A stretch of 64,000 bases of DNA, taken from contig NW_026947543.1 in NCBI RefSeq assembly GCF_034190915.1, forward strand, positions 682,001 to 746,000, in the 5' to 3' direction. Positions 37,231 to 51,289 of the stretch are shown one piece after another. Under the pieces are notes generated by a model. It ran no database searches, was not told the origin of the DNA, and was given only the letters and a program-made list of their open reading frames with translations. The stretch is from Cavia porcellus. Its lineage: Eukaryota; Chordata; Mammalia; Rodentia; Caviidae. A program made the position numbers and the translations under genes. The number at the start of each line of letters is the position of its first letter. Within the stretch, counting starts at the first letter, position 1.

Positions 37231-39672
37231 GGATGAATATTCTTGGCCTGGTATGCCACAGGATTCTCACTGAAGGCTTCATTGCTCAGAATTTGGGGAT
37301 GGAAATGCTTGCCAATCTACACATGGATGTACGTTCAATGGGATATGAAATATACCGGGACCTAGCAGATGTTCTCTGACATGTCCTATCCTTGAGCATA
37401 TGCTTTTCCCTTGTCATGTCTGTCATTTGGCTGAGTCCTGTTCCCTAAGCTATTCAGTCAAGACTTGCTGGAATCATTCACCTGAAGTATAAGAGCTTTC
37501 TGTGAGATTTCTCAGCAGAAATCCTCTGCAAGCACATAGCTTTGGATATGAGAGACAGTGGTGGAAGTTGAATTTCAAGGGCAGATATTTGAAAACAATG
37601 AAACAAGCCGCGAATAAGATCTTTTCATGTTTCCCAGATGAATATGTTTGGAAATACGGGGGAAGATGGAGATCAAGACTGAGAAGAGTGCACACCCATT
37701 TCAAGGTACAAAAACCAGGGAAAAACATGGGAAAGCAAGAGAGCTGGTTAATTTGATGTAAAAATCTTTGATGATGAAAGGAAAATTATATTCTCATGTT
37801 GATTTAATCAGGCTGTAGCAGTGAAGTTCTCATGTTGGTTGTCCTATGTGTGGCCTTCTGCATTGGGCAGTGGATGCAGGACAGGAGATCTTCAAATAAA
37901 TCTGGTGGAACACAAAATAGTGAAAAAAATATCAAGCTAAATCCTGTGTATTCCTTCCCTTTGAGAACATATATGGATAATGTCCGGAGTTTCAAAAGAG
38001 AAAATGTCTATTGGGTCATGGTTTCACTAATGAAATGGTCACTTCACATAACATTTTGAATTTTGCTTTCACAGTTGCTCATGTACCGGGCCTGAGTAAA
38101 GCAGAATGCAGAGTAAGCCTCATCAATAGTTGTGCATTCCATAAGTGGTTTTAAAACCAGTGAAACCCTTTGGACCTAGTGTTTGTATTTAATTGGTTGA
38201 TTGGTTTTTCAAATTGTTTGTTTTACTATTTTTAACTTTGGGAGTCAGGGAAGCCCTCACTCATAGTGATTTAGACCTCTCCAAAAGCTCTGAAGTTATT
38301 CATGTAACAGCTATTACATGTTATAAGTTTCTCCTATTAAATCTTGAAAGACTAACAGACTCTGCTACTTTTCATCTAAATTCAGTGTTGCGCTAAATTC
38401 AGTGTTGGACTTTTTTTACAAGTCCTTTGAAATGTGTCCTCCTCTAGTCACTGGTCGTGCTGGAAAGTACTTTCTTGTGAAGACAGGATTTGAGCAAATT
38501 GACACAAGTACAGTTTGCCACTACTCTGGACACCTGGTTAAATATCGAGTTGCCTAAATGGTGTGTGTTTTACTTTGATCTCTGCTCACACTTTGCTCAT
38601 CCAGTTAGAACCACAGGGCTCCAGGCCATAGCGTTCTAGGCCTAAACAAGAAAATTTCCATTCCGTTTTGGGAGTTCATTTGTCTCTCATAATTACTTTT
38701 TCCACAAATGTGTGCTTCAGGAGAGTCCCGGTCTAAATGTGGAGAGGCCCATTTTCATTCACTCACTTTCAGACTTTCTAAGATTTTCAGTTACTATAGG
38801 TTTGCCCAGACTTGCCATTGTCAAGGGACAGTGCACTTCACTTGAAGTTGTGCAGTATTATTTCATGTGTGTCCGTGGAAATTCCACCAATGGGAAACTC
38901 TTGCTGTAGTCATCTCCAAGTGTTTCTGCGTAAGAAAATATAACTAACAAAGAATGTGCTTTGAAGCAAAATGAGCAATGGAGGGATAATCTTTATTTCA
39001 GTGCAGGTTGACCTTTCAAAGAGTCAGTAATTCCTATTAAATAGGAGGTAAAATCTTTTGTAAAGAGACATGGATATGACATGCTCAACTTTATGTCACA
39101 TTTTTTAAAAAGCCAAGGGCATTTGAGAAATTCTTGGCTGCTGAATTGTCCCTTTTTTCAAATTTCTCTTAGGTAAGACACTCCAGTTTCTTCAAACCAT
39201 GGTACTGTTCCTTCCATGTAAAATCCAAAGCAAAAAACAAAATAAATTAAAACAAAACCCATCAAATTACATTTGAGAGCACACAATTGCTCAGCAGGCC
39301 CACTATTCAAGAAGCTAGAGGTACAGAAGCCTCAGACTTCAGCCCATGGCCTGAAGTTTTGTCTCTATCATGGGCCCTCAATTCCCTGGCATGTCCACAT
39401 TAACTCATGAATCTTTACTCATTTCCTCTTCAAATGCACACGACACAATATATTTGAACCCTGTTCACCTGGGCTGTAATCATCCAAGGACACACCAGAG
39501 GAAAGGCAGCCATCCCCTTGCCTGGGGCCTTGGAGCTTATCACAATAGAAATGGAAACCTGAACAAGGGGAGCCAGAACAAAGAGAGTAATATTCCTGAA
39601 GTCTGAAACACAGAAGCTACCTATAGACCAGTAGTGGGATTTCACAAATTATGTAAGAATCTCTGTGCACAT

Positions 39673-39830
39673 GCTTGGCATGGTCGCTCATGCCTATAAT
39701 CCCAGCAATCTGGGGGCTGAGGTGGATGGATCCTTGGGAGTTCCACTCCATGGTGGGCTACGAATTTATCTCAAGGCCTCTTTCAACAACTACATAAGAT
39801 GCTGTTTCCAAAAAGAGGACAACAGAAAAC
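39673..39830 (+). mobile_element. B1 SINE in M11
   Basis: M2-type form with private TTCCACTCCATGGTGG. Confidence 0.85.
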
Positions 39831-40619
39831 TAGACACACTTGGTCTAGGTCCCGGGGTTCACTACATGAGTTGTGGAGTCTAAATATTCCATGCCATGAG
39901 AAAGTACGTGGGATTTTTAGTGAAAGGGGCATTTGCATCCCTTTTCTAAGGGTTTCCCTTTCACCATGTTACATTTGAATTCTGGGAAAACCTGCTGGTG
40001 ACAAGCTATCTAGCATTATGTTGGTTTAGGTATTGAGCTAGTACCGCATGTTTAGTGTTCAGGGTTATGCTGGAATGGCTGCAGACCTCCTTGAAATAGC
40101 TATTGCAGACAAGTGAACCCCGAGGAAGCTGGATAGTTGAAGCAGGCACTCCAAATATTCATGCACTGCAAGGATTCACTTTCATTTTGGGACTCATCTT
40201 CTGGTTGCTGGCTTTTAGTGCTAACTGATACTACCATGGTGGCAGTAATCCAGCAGAGACTGCATGTATGGTTTGCAAGTTTGCTTCCCAAGCCACCAGA
40301 AACTTGGCAGAACACAAATCATTGTGGCATTTTCTTTCCTCCCCTGAAACATTTGGCTTTCTAAGTTTGAAAATTGAATAGACTGGGCTAGTCAGGTTTG
40401 GAACCCATGTACCACCAACAGAGCTAAAGACAGAGCCAATTACTTCCCTCCACTTGTCAAAATATGTCAAATTTGCTTGGTCACCACAACTTCAAAGAAA
40501 ATTTTGAGGCAACTTAGAGAGGTGAATCAAATACTGCCTGATTGGAATGGCTGTGGTTGTATGAGGTGGAAAGCTGCAGAGTTGGGCTGGAACTGTTCAC
40601 AGAAATCCACAGGCTTGTG

Positions 40620-41103
40620 GTTGCCAGGCAACCACACTGGGCTGAGATTGGCTGAACATCACTGTGAGGTGGATTTTAGGCTCTAGGTTTGAAAATTTAA
40701 AAGACTGGTGTAGTCAAGTTTGTAACACATCGACCACAGACATACCAAAAGGTCTTTCAATTACTTCCCTCCACTTCTCAAAATATGTCAAATTTTCTTG
40801 ATCACTACAACTGTACAAAAAATTCTGAGGCAACATAGAGAGTCTAATCAAATACTGCATGATTGGAATGGCTGTGGTTGTATGAGGTGGAAAGCTGCAG
40901 AGTTGGGCTGAAACAGTTCACAGAAAGCCACAAGCTTGTGGTTGCCAGGCAACCACACTGGGCTGTGATTGGCTGAGCACCATTGTGAGCTGGACTTTAG
41001 GCTCTAGGATACAAGTGTGCAGTAGGAGACCTGAGTCACAATGCTGGGCGTTGCCATGGAGACCTCAGTGTCACAGAGGACCTTGTAGGGCAAGATTTAA
41101 ATA
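40620..41103 (+). promoter_or_regulatory. Candidate RFX/NF-Y promoter, unit M11
   Basis: X-boxes at 40620-40632, 40941-40953 and 41050-41063; TATA-like box 41096-41103. All elements intact. Confidence 0.5.
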
Positions 41104-43547
41104 GGATGAATATTCTTGGCCTGGTATGCCACAGGATTCTCACTGAACGTTTCACTGCTCAGAATTTGGGGATGGAAGTGCTTGCCAATCTACACATGGA
41201 TGTACTTTCAATGGGATATGAAATATGCCAGGGCCTGGCAGATGTTCTCTGACATGTCCTATCCTTGAGCATATGCTTTTCCCTTGTCATGTCTGTCATT
41301 TGGCTGAGTCCTGTTCCCTAAGCTATTCAGTCAAGACTTGCTGGAATCATTCACCTGCAGTATAAGAGCTTTCTGTGAGATTTCTCAGCAGAAATCCTCT
41401 GCAAGCACATAGCTTTCGATATGAGAGACAGTGGTGGAAGTTGAATTTCAAGGGCAGATATTTGAAAACAATGAAACAAGCCCTGAATAAGATCTTTACA
41501 TGTTTCCCAGATGAATATGTTTGGAAATACGGGGGAAGATGGAGATCAAGACTGAGAAGAGTGCACACCCATTTCAAGGTACAAAAACCAGGGAAAAACA
41601 TGGGAAAGCAAGAGAGCTGGTTAATTTGATGTAAAAATCTTTGATGATGAAAGGAAATTTATATTCTCATGGTGATTTAATCAGGCTGTAGCAGTGAAGT
41701 TCTCATGTTGGTTGTCCTATGTGTGGCCTTCTGCATTGGGCAGTGGATGCAGGACAGGAGATCTTCAAATAAATCTGGTGGAACACAAAATAGTGAAAAA
41801 AATATCAAGCTAAATCCTGTGTATTCCTTCCCTTTGAGAACATATATGAATAATGTCTGGAGTTTCAAAAGAGAAAATGTCTATTGGGTCATGGTTTCAC
41901 TAATGAAATGGTCACTTCACATAACATTTTGAATTTTGCTTTCACAGTTGCTCATGTACCGGGCCTGAGTAAAGCAGAATGCAGAGTAAGCCTCATCAAT
42001 AGTTGTGCATTCCATCAGTGGTTTTAAAACCAGTGAAACCCTTTGGACCTAGTGTTTGTATTTAATTGGTTGATTGGTTTTTCAAATTGTTTGTTTTACT
42101 ATTTTTAACTTTGGGAGTCAGCGAAGCCCTCACTCATAGTGATTTAGACCTCTCCAAAAGCTCTGAAGTTATGCATGTACCAGCTATTACATGTTATAAG
42201 TTTCTCCTATTAAAACTTGAAAGACTAACAGACTCTGCTACTTGTCATCTAAATTCAGTGTTGCGCTAAATTCAGTGTTGGACTTTTTTTTACAAGTCCT
42301 TTGAAATGTGTCCTCCTCTAGTCACTGGTCGTGCTGGAATGTACTTTCTTGTGAAGACAGGATTTGCGCAAATTGACACAAGTACAGTTTGCCACTACTC
42401 TGGACACCTGGTTAAATATCGAGTTGCCTAAATGGTGTGTGTTTTACTTTGATCTCTGCTCACACTTTGCTCATCCAGTTAGAACCACAGGGCTCCAGGC
42501 CATAGCGTTCTAGGCCTAAACAAGAAAATTTCCATTCCGTTTTGGGAGTTCATTCGTCCCTCATAATTACTTTTTCCACAAATGTGTGCTTCAGGAGAGG
42601 CCCGGTCTAAATGGGGAGAGGCCCATTTTCCTTCTATCACTTTCAGACTTTCGAAGATTTTCAGTTACTATAGATTTGCCCAGACTTGCCATTGTCAAGG
42701 GACAGTGCACTTCACTTGAAGTTGTGCAGTATTACTTCATGTGTGTCCGTGGAAATTCCACCAATGGGAAACTCTTGCTGTAGTCATCTCCAAGTGTTTC
42801 TGCATAAGAAAATATAACTAACAAAGGATGTGGTTTCAAGCAGAATGAGGAATGGAGGGATAATCTTTATTTCAGTGCAGGTTGACCTTTCAAGGAAACA
42901 GTAATTCCTATGAAATAGGAGGTAAAATCTTTTGTAAAGAGACATGGATTTGACATGCTCAACTTTATGTCACATTTTTTAAAAAGCCAAGGGCATTTGA
43001 GAAATTCTTGGATGCTGAATTGTGCCTTTTTTCAAATTTCTCTTAGGTAAGACACTCCAGTTTCTTCAAACCATGGTACTGTTCCTTCCATGTAAAAAAC
43101 CAAAGGAAAAAACAAAATAAATTAAAACAAAACCCATCAAATTACATTTGAGAGCACACAATTGCTCAGCAGGCCCACTATTCAAGAAGCTACAGGTACA
43201 GAAGCCTCAGCCTTCAGCCCATGGCCTGAAGTTTTGTCTCTATCATGGCCCCTCAAATCCCTGGCATGTCCACATTAACTCATGAATCTTTACTCATTTC
43301 CTCTTCAAATGCACAGGATCCAATATATTTGAACCCTGTTCACCTGGGCTGTAATCATCCAAGTACACACCAGAGGAAGGGCAGCCACCCCCTTGCCTGG
43401 GGCCTTAGAGCTTATCACAATAGAAATGAAAACCTGAACAAGGGGAGACAAAACAAAGAGAGGAATATTCCTAAAGTCTGAAACACAGAAGCTACCTATA
43501 GACCAGTAGTGGGATTTCACAAATTATGTAAGAATCTCTGTGCACAT

Positions 43548-43705
43548 GCTTGGCATGGTCGCTCATGCCTATAATCCCAGCAATCTGGGGGCTGAGGTGG
43601 ATGGATCCTTGGGAGGTCCAGTCCATTGTGGGCTACGAATTTATCTCAAGGCCTCTTTCCAAAACTACATAAGATGCTGTTTCCAAAAAGAGGACAACAA
43701 AAAAC
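43548..43705 (+). mobile_element. B1 SINE in M12
   Basis: The most altered copy: GGGAGGTCCAGTCCATTG, TTTCCAAAACTAC and CAACAAAAAAC are private to it. Confidence 0.85.
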
Positions 43706-44492
43706 TAGACACACTTGGTCTAGGTCCCGGGGTTCACTACATGAGTTGTGGAGTCTAAATATTCCATGCCATGAGAAAATACCTGGGATTTTTAGTGAAA
43801 GGGGCATTTGCATCCCTTTTCTAAGGGTTTCCCTTGCACCATGTTACATTTGAATTCTGGGAAAACCTGCTGGTGACAAGCTATCTAGCATTATGTTGGT
43901 TTAGGTATTGAGATAGTACCTCATGTTTAGTGTTCAGGGTTATGCTCGAATGGCTGCAGACCACCTTGAAATTGCTATTGCAGACAAGTGAACCCCGAGG
44001 AAGCTGGATAGTTGAAGCAGGCACTCCAAATATTCATGCACTGCAAGGATTTACTTTCATTTTGGGACTCATCTTCTGGTTGCTGGCTTTTAGTGCTAAC
44101 TGATACTATCATGGTGGCAGTAATCCAGCAGAGACTGCATGTATGGTTTGCAAGTTTGCTTCCCAAGCCACCAGAAACTTGGCAGAACACAAATCATTGT
44201 GGCATTTTCTTTCCTCCCCTGAAACATTTGCCTTTCTAAGTTTGAAAATTGAATAGACTGGGCTAGTCAGGTTTGGACCCCATGTACCACCAACAGAGCT
44301 AAAGACAGAGCCAATTACTTCCCTCCACTTGTCAAAATATGTCAAATTTGCTTGGTCACCACAACTTCAAAAAATTCTGAGGCAACTTAGAGAGGTGAAT
44401 CAAATACTGCCTGATTGCAATGGCTGTGGTTGTATGAGGTGGAAAGCTGCAGAGTTGGGCTGGAACTGTTCACAGAAATCCACAGGCTTGTG

Positions 44493-44976
44493 GTTGCCAG
44501 GCAACCACACTGGGCTGAGATTGGCTGAACATCACTGTGAGGTGGATTTTAGTCTCTAGGTTTGAAAATTTAAAAGACTGGGGTAGTCAAGTTTGGAACA
44601 CTTCGACCACAGAAAGACCAAAAGGTCTTTCAATTACTTCCCTCCACTTCTCAAAATATGTCAAATTTTCTTGATCACTACAACTGTAAAAAAAATTCTG
44701 AGGCAACATAGAGAGGCTAATCATATACTGCATGATTGGAATGGCTGTGGTTGTAGGAGGTGGAAAGCTGCAGAGTTGGGCTGAAACAGTTCACAGAAAG
44801 CCACAAGCTTGTGGTTGCCAGGCAACCACACTGGGCTGTGATTGGCTGAGCACCATTGTGAGCTGGACTTTAGGCTCTAGGATACAAGTGTGCAGTAGGA
44901 GACCTGAGTCACAATGCTGGGCGTTGCCATGGAGACCTCAGTGTCACAGAGGACCTTGTAGGGCAAGATTTAATTA
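44493..44976 (+). promoter_or_regulatory. Candidate RFX/NF-Y promoter, unit M12 (TATA-like box altered)
   Basis: X-boxes at 44493-44505, 44814-44826 and 44923-44936. The TATA-like position 44969-44976 reads TTTAATTA. The distal CCAAT of half A reads GATTGC near 44,414 and is lost. Confidence 0.45.
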
Positions 44977-47418
44977 GGATGAATATTCTTGGCCTGGTAT
45001 GCCACAGGATTCTCACTGAAGGCTTCACTGCTCAGAATTTGGGGATGGAAGTGCTTGCCAATCTACACATGGATGTACTTTCAATGGGATATGAAATATG
45101 CCAGGGCCTGGCAGATGTTCTCTGACATGTCCTATCCTTGAGCATATGCTTTTCCCTTGTCATGTCTGTCATTTGGCTGAGTCCTGTTCCCTAAGCTATT
45201 CAGTCAAGACTTGCTGGAATCATTCACCTGCAGTATAAGAGCTTTCTGTGAAATTTCTCAGCAGAAATCCTCTGCAAGCACATAGCTTTGGATATGAGAG
45301 ACAGTGGTGGAAGTTGAATTTCAAGGGCAGATGTTTGAAAACAATGAAACAAGCCCCGAATAAGATCTTTACATGTTTCCCAGATGAATATGTTTGGAAA
45401 TACGGGTGAAGATGGAGATCAAGACTGAGAAGAGTGCACACCCATTTCAAGGTACAAAAACCAGGGAAAAACATGGGAAAGCAAGAGAGCTGGTCAATTT
45501 GATGTAAAAATCTTTGATGATGAAAGGAAAATTATATTCTCATGGTGATTTAATCAGGCTGTAGCAGTGAAGTTCTCATGTTGGTTGTTCTATGTGTGGC
45601 CTTCTGCATTGGGCAGTGGATGCAGGACAGGAGATCTTCAAATAAATCTGGTGGAACACAAAATAGTGAAAAAAATATCAAGCTAAATCCTGTGTATTCC
45701 TTCCCTTTGAGAACATATATGGATAATGTCCGGAGTTTCAAAAGAGAAAATGTCTATTGGGTCATGGTTTCACTAATGAAATGGTCACTTCACATAACAT
45801 TTTGAATTTTGCTTTCACAGTTGCTCATGTACCGGGCCTGAGTAAAGCAGAATGCAGAGTAAGCCTCATCAATAGTTGTGCATTCCATAAGTGGTTTTAA
45901 AACCAGTGAAACCCTTTGGACCTAGTGTTTGTATTTAATTGGTTGATTGGTTTTTCAAATTGTTTGTTTTACTATTTTTAACTTTGGGAGTCAGGGAAGC
46001 CCTCACTCATAGTGATTTAGACCTCTCAAAAGCTCTGAAGTTATTCATGTAACAGCTATTACATGTTATAAGTTTCTCCTATTAAAACTTGAAAGGCTAA
46101 CAGACTCTGCTACTTTTCATCTAAATTCAGTGTTGCGCTAAATTCAGTGTTGGACTTTTTTTACAAGTCCTTTGAAATGTGTCCTCCTCTAGTCACTGGT
46201 CGTGCTGGAATGTACTTTCTTGTGAAGACAGGATTTGAGCAAATTGACACAAGTACAGTTTGCCACTACTCTGGACACCTGGTTAAATATCGAGTTGCCT
46301 AAAAGGTGTGAGTTTTAGTTTGATCTCTGCTCACACTTTGCTCATCCAGTTAGAACCACAGGGCTCCAGGCCATAGCGTTCTAGGCCTAAACAAGAAAAT
46401 TTCCATTCCGATTTGGGAGTTCATTCGTCTCTCATAATTACTTTTTCCACAAATGTGTGCTTCAGGAGAGGCCCGGTCTAAATGTGGAGAGGCCCATTTT
46501 CCTTCTCTCACTTTCAGACTGTCTAAGATTTTCAGTTACTAGAGGTTTTCCCAGATTTGCCATTGTCAAGGGACAGTGCACTTCACTTGAAGTTGTGCAG
46601 TATTACTTCATGTGTGTCCGTGGAAATTCCACCAATGGGAAACTCTTGCTGTAGTCATCTCCAAGTGTTTCTGCGTAAGAAAATATAACTAACAAAGGAT
46701 GTGGTTTCAAGCAGAATGAGGAATGGAGGGATAATCTTTATTTCAGTGCAGGTTGAACTTTCAAAGAAACAGTAATTCCTATCAAATAGGAGGTAAAATC
46801 TTTTGTAAAGAGACATGGATATGACATGCTCAACTTTATGTCACATTTTTTAAAAAGCCAAGGGCATTTGAGAAATCCTTGGCTGCTGAATTGTCCCTTT
46901 TTTCAAATTTCTCTTAGGTAAGACACTCCAGTTTCTTCAAACCATGGTACTGTTCCTTCCATGTAAAAAACCAAAGCAAAAAACAAAATAAATTAAAACA
47001 AAACCCATCAAATTACATTTGAGAGCACACAATTGCTCAGCAGGCCCACTATTCAAGAAGCTAGAGGTACAGAAGCCTCAGCCTTCAGCCCATGGCCTGA
47101 AGTTTTGTGTCTATCGTGGCCCCTCAATTCCCTGGCATGTCCACATTAACTCATGAATCTTTACTCATTTCCTTTTCAAATGCACAGGATCCAATATATT
47201 TGGACCCTGTTCACCTGGGCTGCAATCATCCAAGGACACACCATAGGAAACGCAGCCACCCCCTTGCCTGGGGCCTTGGAGCTTATCACAATAGAAATGC
47301 AAACCTGAACAAGGGGAGCCAAAACAAAGAGAGGAATATTCCTAAAGTCTGAAACACAGAAGCTACCTATAGACCAGTAGTGGGATTTCACAAATTATGT
47401 AAGAATCTCTGTGCACAT

Positions 47419-47576
47419 GCTTGGCATGGTCGCTCATGCCTATAATCCCAGCAATCTGGGGGCTGAGGTGGATGGATCCTTGGGAGATCCAGTCCATCGT
47501 GGGCTACGAATTTATCTCAAGGCCTCTTTCAACAACTACATAAGATGCTGTTTCCAAAAAGAGGACAACAGAAAAC
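47419..47576 (+). mobile_element. B1 SINE in M13
   Basis: Type e form: the B box region reads GGGAGATCCAGTCC, shared with M14-M17. Confidence 0.85.
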
Positions 47577-48363
47577 TAGACACACTTGGTCTAGGTCCCG
47601 GGGTTCACTACATGAGTTGTGGAGTCTAAATATTCCATGCCATGAGAAAATACCTGGGATTTTTAGTGAAAGGGGCATTTGCATTCCTTTTCTAAGGGTT
47701 TCCCTTTCACCATGTTACATTTGAATTCTGGGAAAACCTGCTGGTGACAAGCTATCTAGCATTATGTTGGTTTAGGTATTGAGCTAGTACCTCATGTTTA
47801 GTGTTCAGGGTTATGCTGGAATGGCTGCAGACCTCCTTGAAATAGCTATTGCAGACAAGTGAACCCCGAGGAAGCTGGATAGTTGAAGCAGGCACTCCAA
47901 ATATTCATGCACTGCAAGGATTCACTTTCATTTTGGGACCCAACTTCTGGGTGCTGGCTTTTAGTGCTAACTGATACTACGATGGTGGCAGTAATCCAGC
48001 AGAGACTGCATGTATGGTTTGCAAGTTTGCTTCCCAAGCCACCAGAAACTTGGCAGAACACAAATCATTGTGGCATTTTCTTTCCTCCCCTGAAACATTT
48101 GGCTTTCTAAGTTTGAAAATTGAATAGACTGGGCTAGTCAGATTTGGACCCCATGTACCACCAACAGAGCTAAAAACAGAGCCAATTACTTCCCTCCACT
48201 TGTCAAAATATGTCCAATTTGCTTGGTCACCACAACTTCAAAAAATTCTGAGGCAACTTAGAGAGGTGAATCAAATACTGCCTGATTGGAATGGCTGTGG
48301 TTGTATGAGGTGGAAAGCTGCAAAGTTGGGCTGAAACTGTTCACAGAAATCCACAGGCTTGGG

Positions 48364-48847
48364 GTTGCCAGGCAACCACACTGGGCTGAGATTGGCTGAA
48401 CATCACTGTGAGCTGGATTGTAGGCTCTAGGTTTGGAAATTTAAAAGACTGGGGTAGTCAAGTTTGGAACACATCGACTACAGACAGACCAAAAGTTCTT
48501 TCAATTACTTCCCTCCACTTCTCAAAATATGTCAAATTTTCTTGATCACTACAACTGTAAAAAAAATCCTGAGGCAACATATTGAGGCTAATCAAATACT
48601 GCATGATTGGAATGGCTGTGGTTGTAGGAGGTGGAAAGCTGCAGAGTTGGGCTGAAACAGTTCACAGAAAGCCACAAGCTTGTGGTTGCCAGGCAACCAC
48701 ACTGGGCTGTGATTGGCTGAGCACCATTGTGAGCTGGACTTTAGGCTCTAGGATACATGTGTGCAGTAGGAGACCTGAGTCACAATGCTGGGGGTTGCCG
48801 TGGAGACCTCAGGGGCACAGAGGACCTTGTAGGGCAAGATTTAAATA
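48364..48847 (+). promoter_or_regulatory. Candidate RFX/NF-Y promoter, unit M13
   Basis: X-boxes at 48364-48376, 48685-48697 and 48794-48807 (GTTGCCGTGGAGAC); TATA-like box 48840-48847. Confidence 0.48.
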
Positions 48848-51289
48848 GGATGAATATTCTTGGCCTGGTATGCCACAGGATTCTCACTGAAGGCTTCACT
48901 GCTCAGAATTTGGGGATGGAAGTGCTTGCCAATCTACACATGGATGTACTTTCAATGGGATATGAAATATGCCAGGGCCTGGCAGATGTTCTCTGACATG
49001 TCCTATCCTTGAGCATATGCTTTTCCCTTGTCATGTCTGTCATTTGGCTGAGTCCTGTTCCCTAAGCTATTCAGTCAAGACTTGCTGGAATCATTCACCT
49101 GCAGTATAAGAGCTTTCTGTGAAATTTCTCAGCAGAAATCCTCTGCAAGCACATAGCTTTGGATATGAGAGACAGTGGAGGAAGTTGAATTTCAAGGGCA
49201 GATATTTGAAAACAATGAAACAAGCCCCAAATAAGATCTTTAAATGTTTCCCAGATGAATATGTTTGGAAATACGGGTGAAGATGGAGATCAAGACTGAG
49301 AAGAGTGCACACCCATTTCAAGGTACAAAAACCAGGGAAAAACATGGGAAAGCAAGAGAGCTGGTCAATTTGATGTAAAAATCTTTGATGATGAAAGGAA
49401 AATTATATTCTCATGGTGATTTCATCAGGCTGTAGCAGTGAAGTTCTCATGTTGGTTGTCCTATGTGTGGCCTTCTGCATTGGGCAGTGGATGCAGGACA
49501 GGAGATCTTCAAATAAATCTGGTGGAACACAAAATAGTGAAAAAAATATCAAGCTAAATCCTGTGTATTCCTTCCCTTTGAGAACATATATGGATAATGT
49601 CCGGAGTTTCAAAAGAGAAAATGTCTATTGGGTCATGGTTTCACTAATGAAATGGTCACTTCACATAACATTTTGAATTTTGCTTTCACAGTTGCTCATG
49701 TACCGGGCCTGAGTAAAGCAGAATGCAGAGTAAGCCTCATCAATAGTTGTGCATTCCATAAGTGGTTTTAAAACCAGTGAAACCCTTTGGACCTAGTGTT
49801 TGTATTTAATTGGTTGATTGGTTTTTCAAATTGTTTGTTTTACTATTTTTAACTTTGGGAGTCAGGGAAGCCCTCACTCATAGTGATTTAGACCTCTCAA
49901 AAGCTCTGAAGTTATTCATGTAACAGCTATTACATGTTATAAGTTTCTCCTATTAAAACTTGAAAGGCTAACAGACTCTGCTACTTTTCATCTAAATTCA
50001 GTGTTGCGCTAAATTCAGTGTTGGACTTTTTTTACAAGTCCTTTGAAATGTGTCCTCCTCTAGTCACTGGTCGTGCTGGAATGTACTTTCTTGTGAAGAC
50101 AGGATTTGAGCAAATTGACACAAGTACAGTTTGCCACTACTCTGGACACCTGGTTAAATATCGAGTTGCCTAAAAGGTGTGAGTTTTAGTTTGATCTCTG
50201 CTCACACTTTGCTCATCCAGTTAGAACCACAGGGCTCCAGGCCATAGCGTTCTAGGCCTAAACAAGAAAATTTCCATTCCGATTTGGGAGTTCATTCGTC
50301 TCTCATAATTACTTTTTCCACAAATGTGTGCTTCAGGAGAGGCCCGGTCTAAATGTGGAGAGGCCCATTTTCCTTCTCTCACTTTCAGACTGTCTAAGAT
50401 TTTCAGTTACTAGAGGTTTTCCCAGATTTGCCATTGTCAAGGGACAGTGCACTTCACTTGAAGTTGTGCAGTATTACTTCATGTGTGTCCGTGGAAATTC
50501 CACCAATGGGAAACTCTTGCTGTAGTCATCTCCAAGTGTTTCTGCGTAAGAAAATATAACTAACAAAGGATGTGGTTTCAAGCAGAATGAGGAATGGAGG
50601 GATAATCTTTATTTCAGTGCAGGTTGAACTTTCAAAGAAACAGTAATTCCTATCAAATAGGAGGTAAAATCTTTTGTAAAGAGACATGGATATGACATGC
50701 TCAACTTTATGTCACATTTTTTAAAAAGCCAAGGGCATTTGAGAAATCCTTGGCTGCTGAATTGTCCCTTTTTTCAAATTTCTCTTAGGTAAGACACTCC
50801 AGTTTCTTCAAACCATGGTACTGTTCCTTCCATGTAAAAAACCAAAGCAAAAAACAAAATAAATTAAAACAAAACCCATCAAATTACATTTGAGAGCACA
50901 CAATTGCTCAGCAGGCCCACTATTCAAGAAGCTAGAGGTACAGAAGCCTCAGCCTTCAGCCCATGGCCTGAAGTTTTGTGTCTATCGTGGCCCCTCAATT
51001 CCCTGGCATGTCCACATTAACTCATGAATCTTTACTCATTTCCTTTTCAAATGCACAGGATCCAATATATTTGGACCCTGTTCACCTGGGCTGCAATCAT
51101 CCAAGGACACACCATAGGAAACGCAGCCACCCCCTTGCCTGGGGCCTTGGAGCTTATCACAATAGAAATGCAAACCTGAACAAGGGGAGCCAAAACAAAG
51201 AGAGGAATATTCCTAAAGTCTGAAACACAGAAGCTACCTATAGACCAGTAGTGGGATTTCACAAATTATGTAAGAATCTCTGTGCACAT

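Larger units (their letters stand above)
34850..38723 (+). repeat. Unit M10 (type a derivative), 3,874 bp
   Basis: Type a in its first part (ATATTAATGG, B1 with GAGGTCGATGG and CTTATTTATC), more type b-like toward its end (GTGAGATTTC near 37,502). It is the only copy in which the TGAGTCA site upstream of the third X-box is lost: 37,157-37,166 reads CCTAAATCAC. AGTACCCATTG near 36,167 replaces AGTACCGCATG. Confidence 0.94.
38724..42597 (+). repeat. Unit M11 (type b derivative), 3,874 bp
   Basis: Type b copy related to M2 and M7 but with AG restored at the acceptor/donor juxtaposition (CTCTTAGGTAAG near 39,167). Private differences include CACACGACACAATA near 39,437, a shortened A run (GTAAAATCC near 39,218), and TTCCACTCCATGGTGG within the B1. 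Confidence 0.94.
42598..46468 (+). repeat. Unit M12 (first of type e), 3,871 bp
   Basis: First unit of the family that fills the right end of the window. Family marks starting here are CTTCAAAAAATTC near 44,366 (2 bp shorter than CTTCAAAGAAAATTC in M1-M11) and TACGGGTGAAG near 45,404, an in-frame TGA. Only in this copy is the TATA-like box changed, to TTTAATTA at 44,969-44,976. From 45,590 onward it is part of the perfectly periodic block. Confidence 0.94.
46469..50339 (+). repeat. Unit M13 (type e), one of three indistinguishable copies
   Basis: Exactly 3,871 bp, with no difference from M14 in any stretch I compared. Marks shared with M14-M15: GACTGTCTAAG near 46,518, GACCTCTCAAAAGC near 49,891 (one C and one neighbouring base shorter than the usual form), GGGACCCAACTTC near 47,935 and the third X-box GTTGCCGTGGAGAC. 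Confidence 0.95.
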
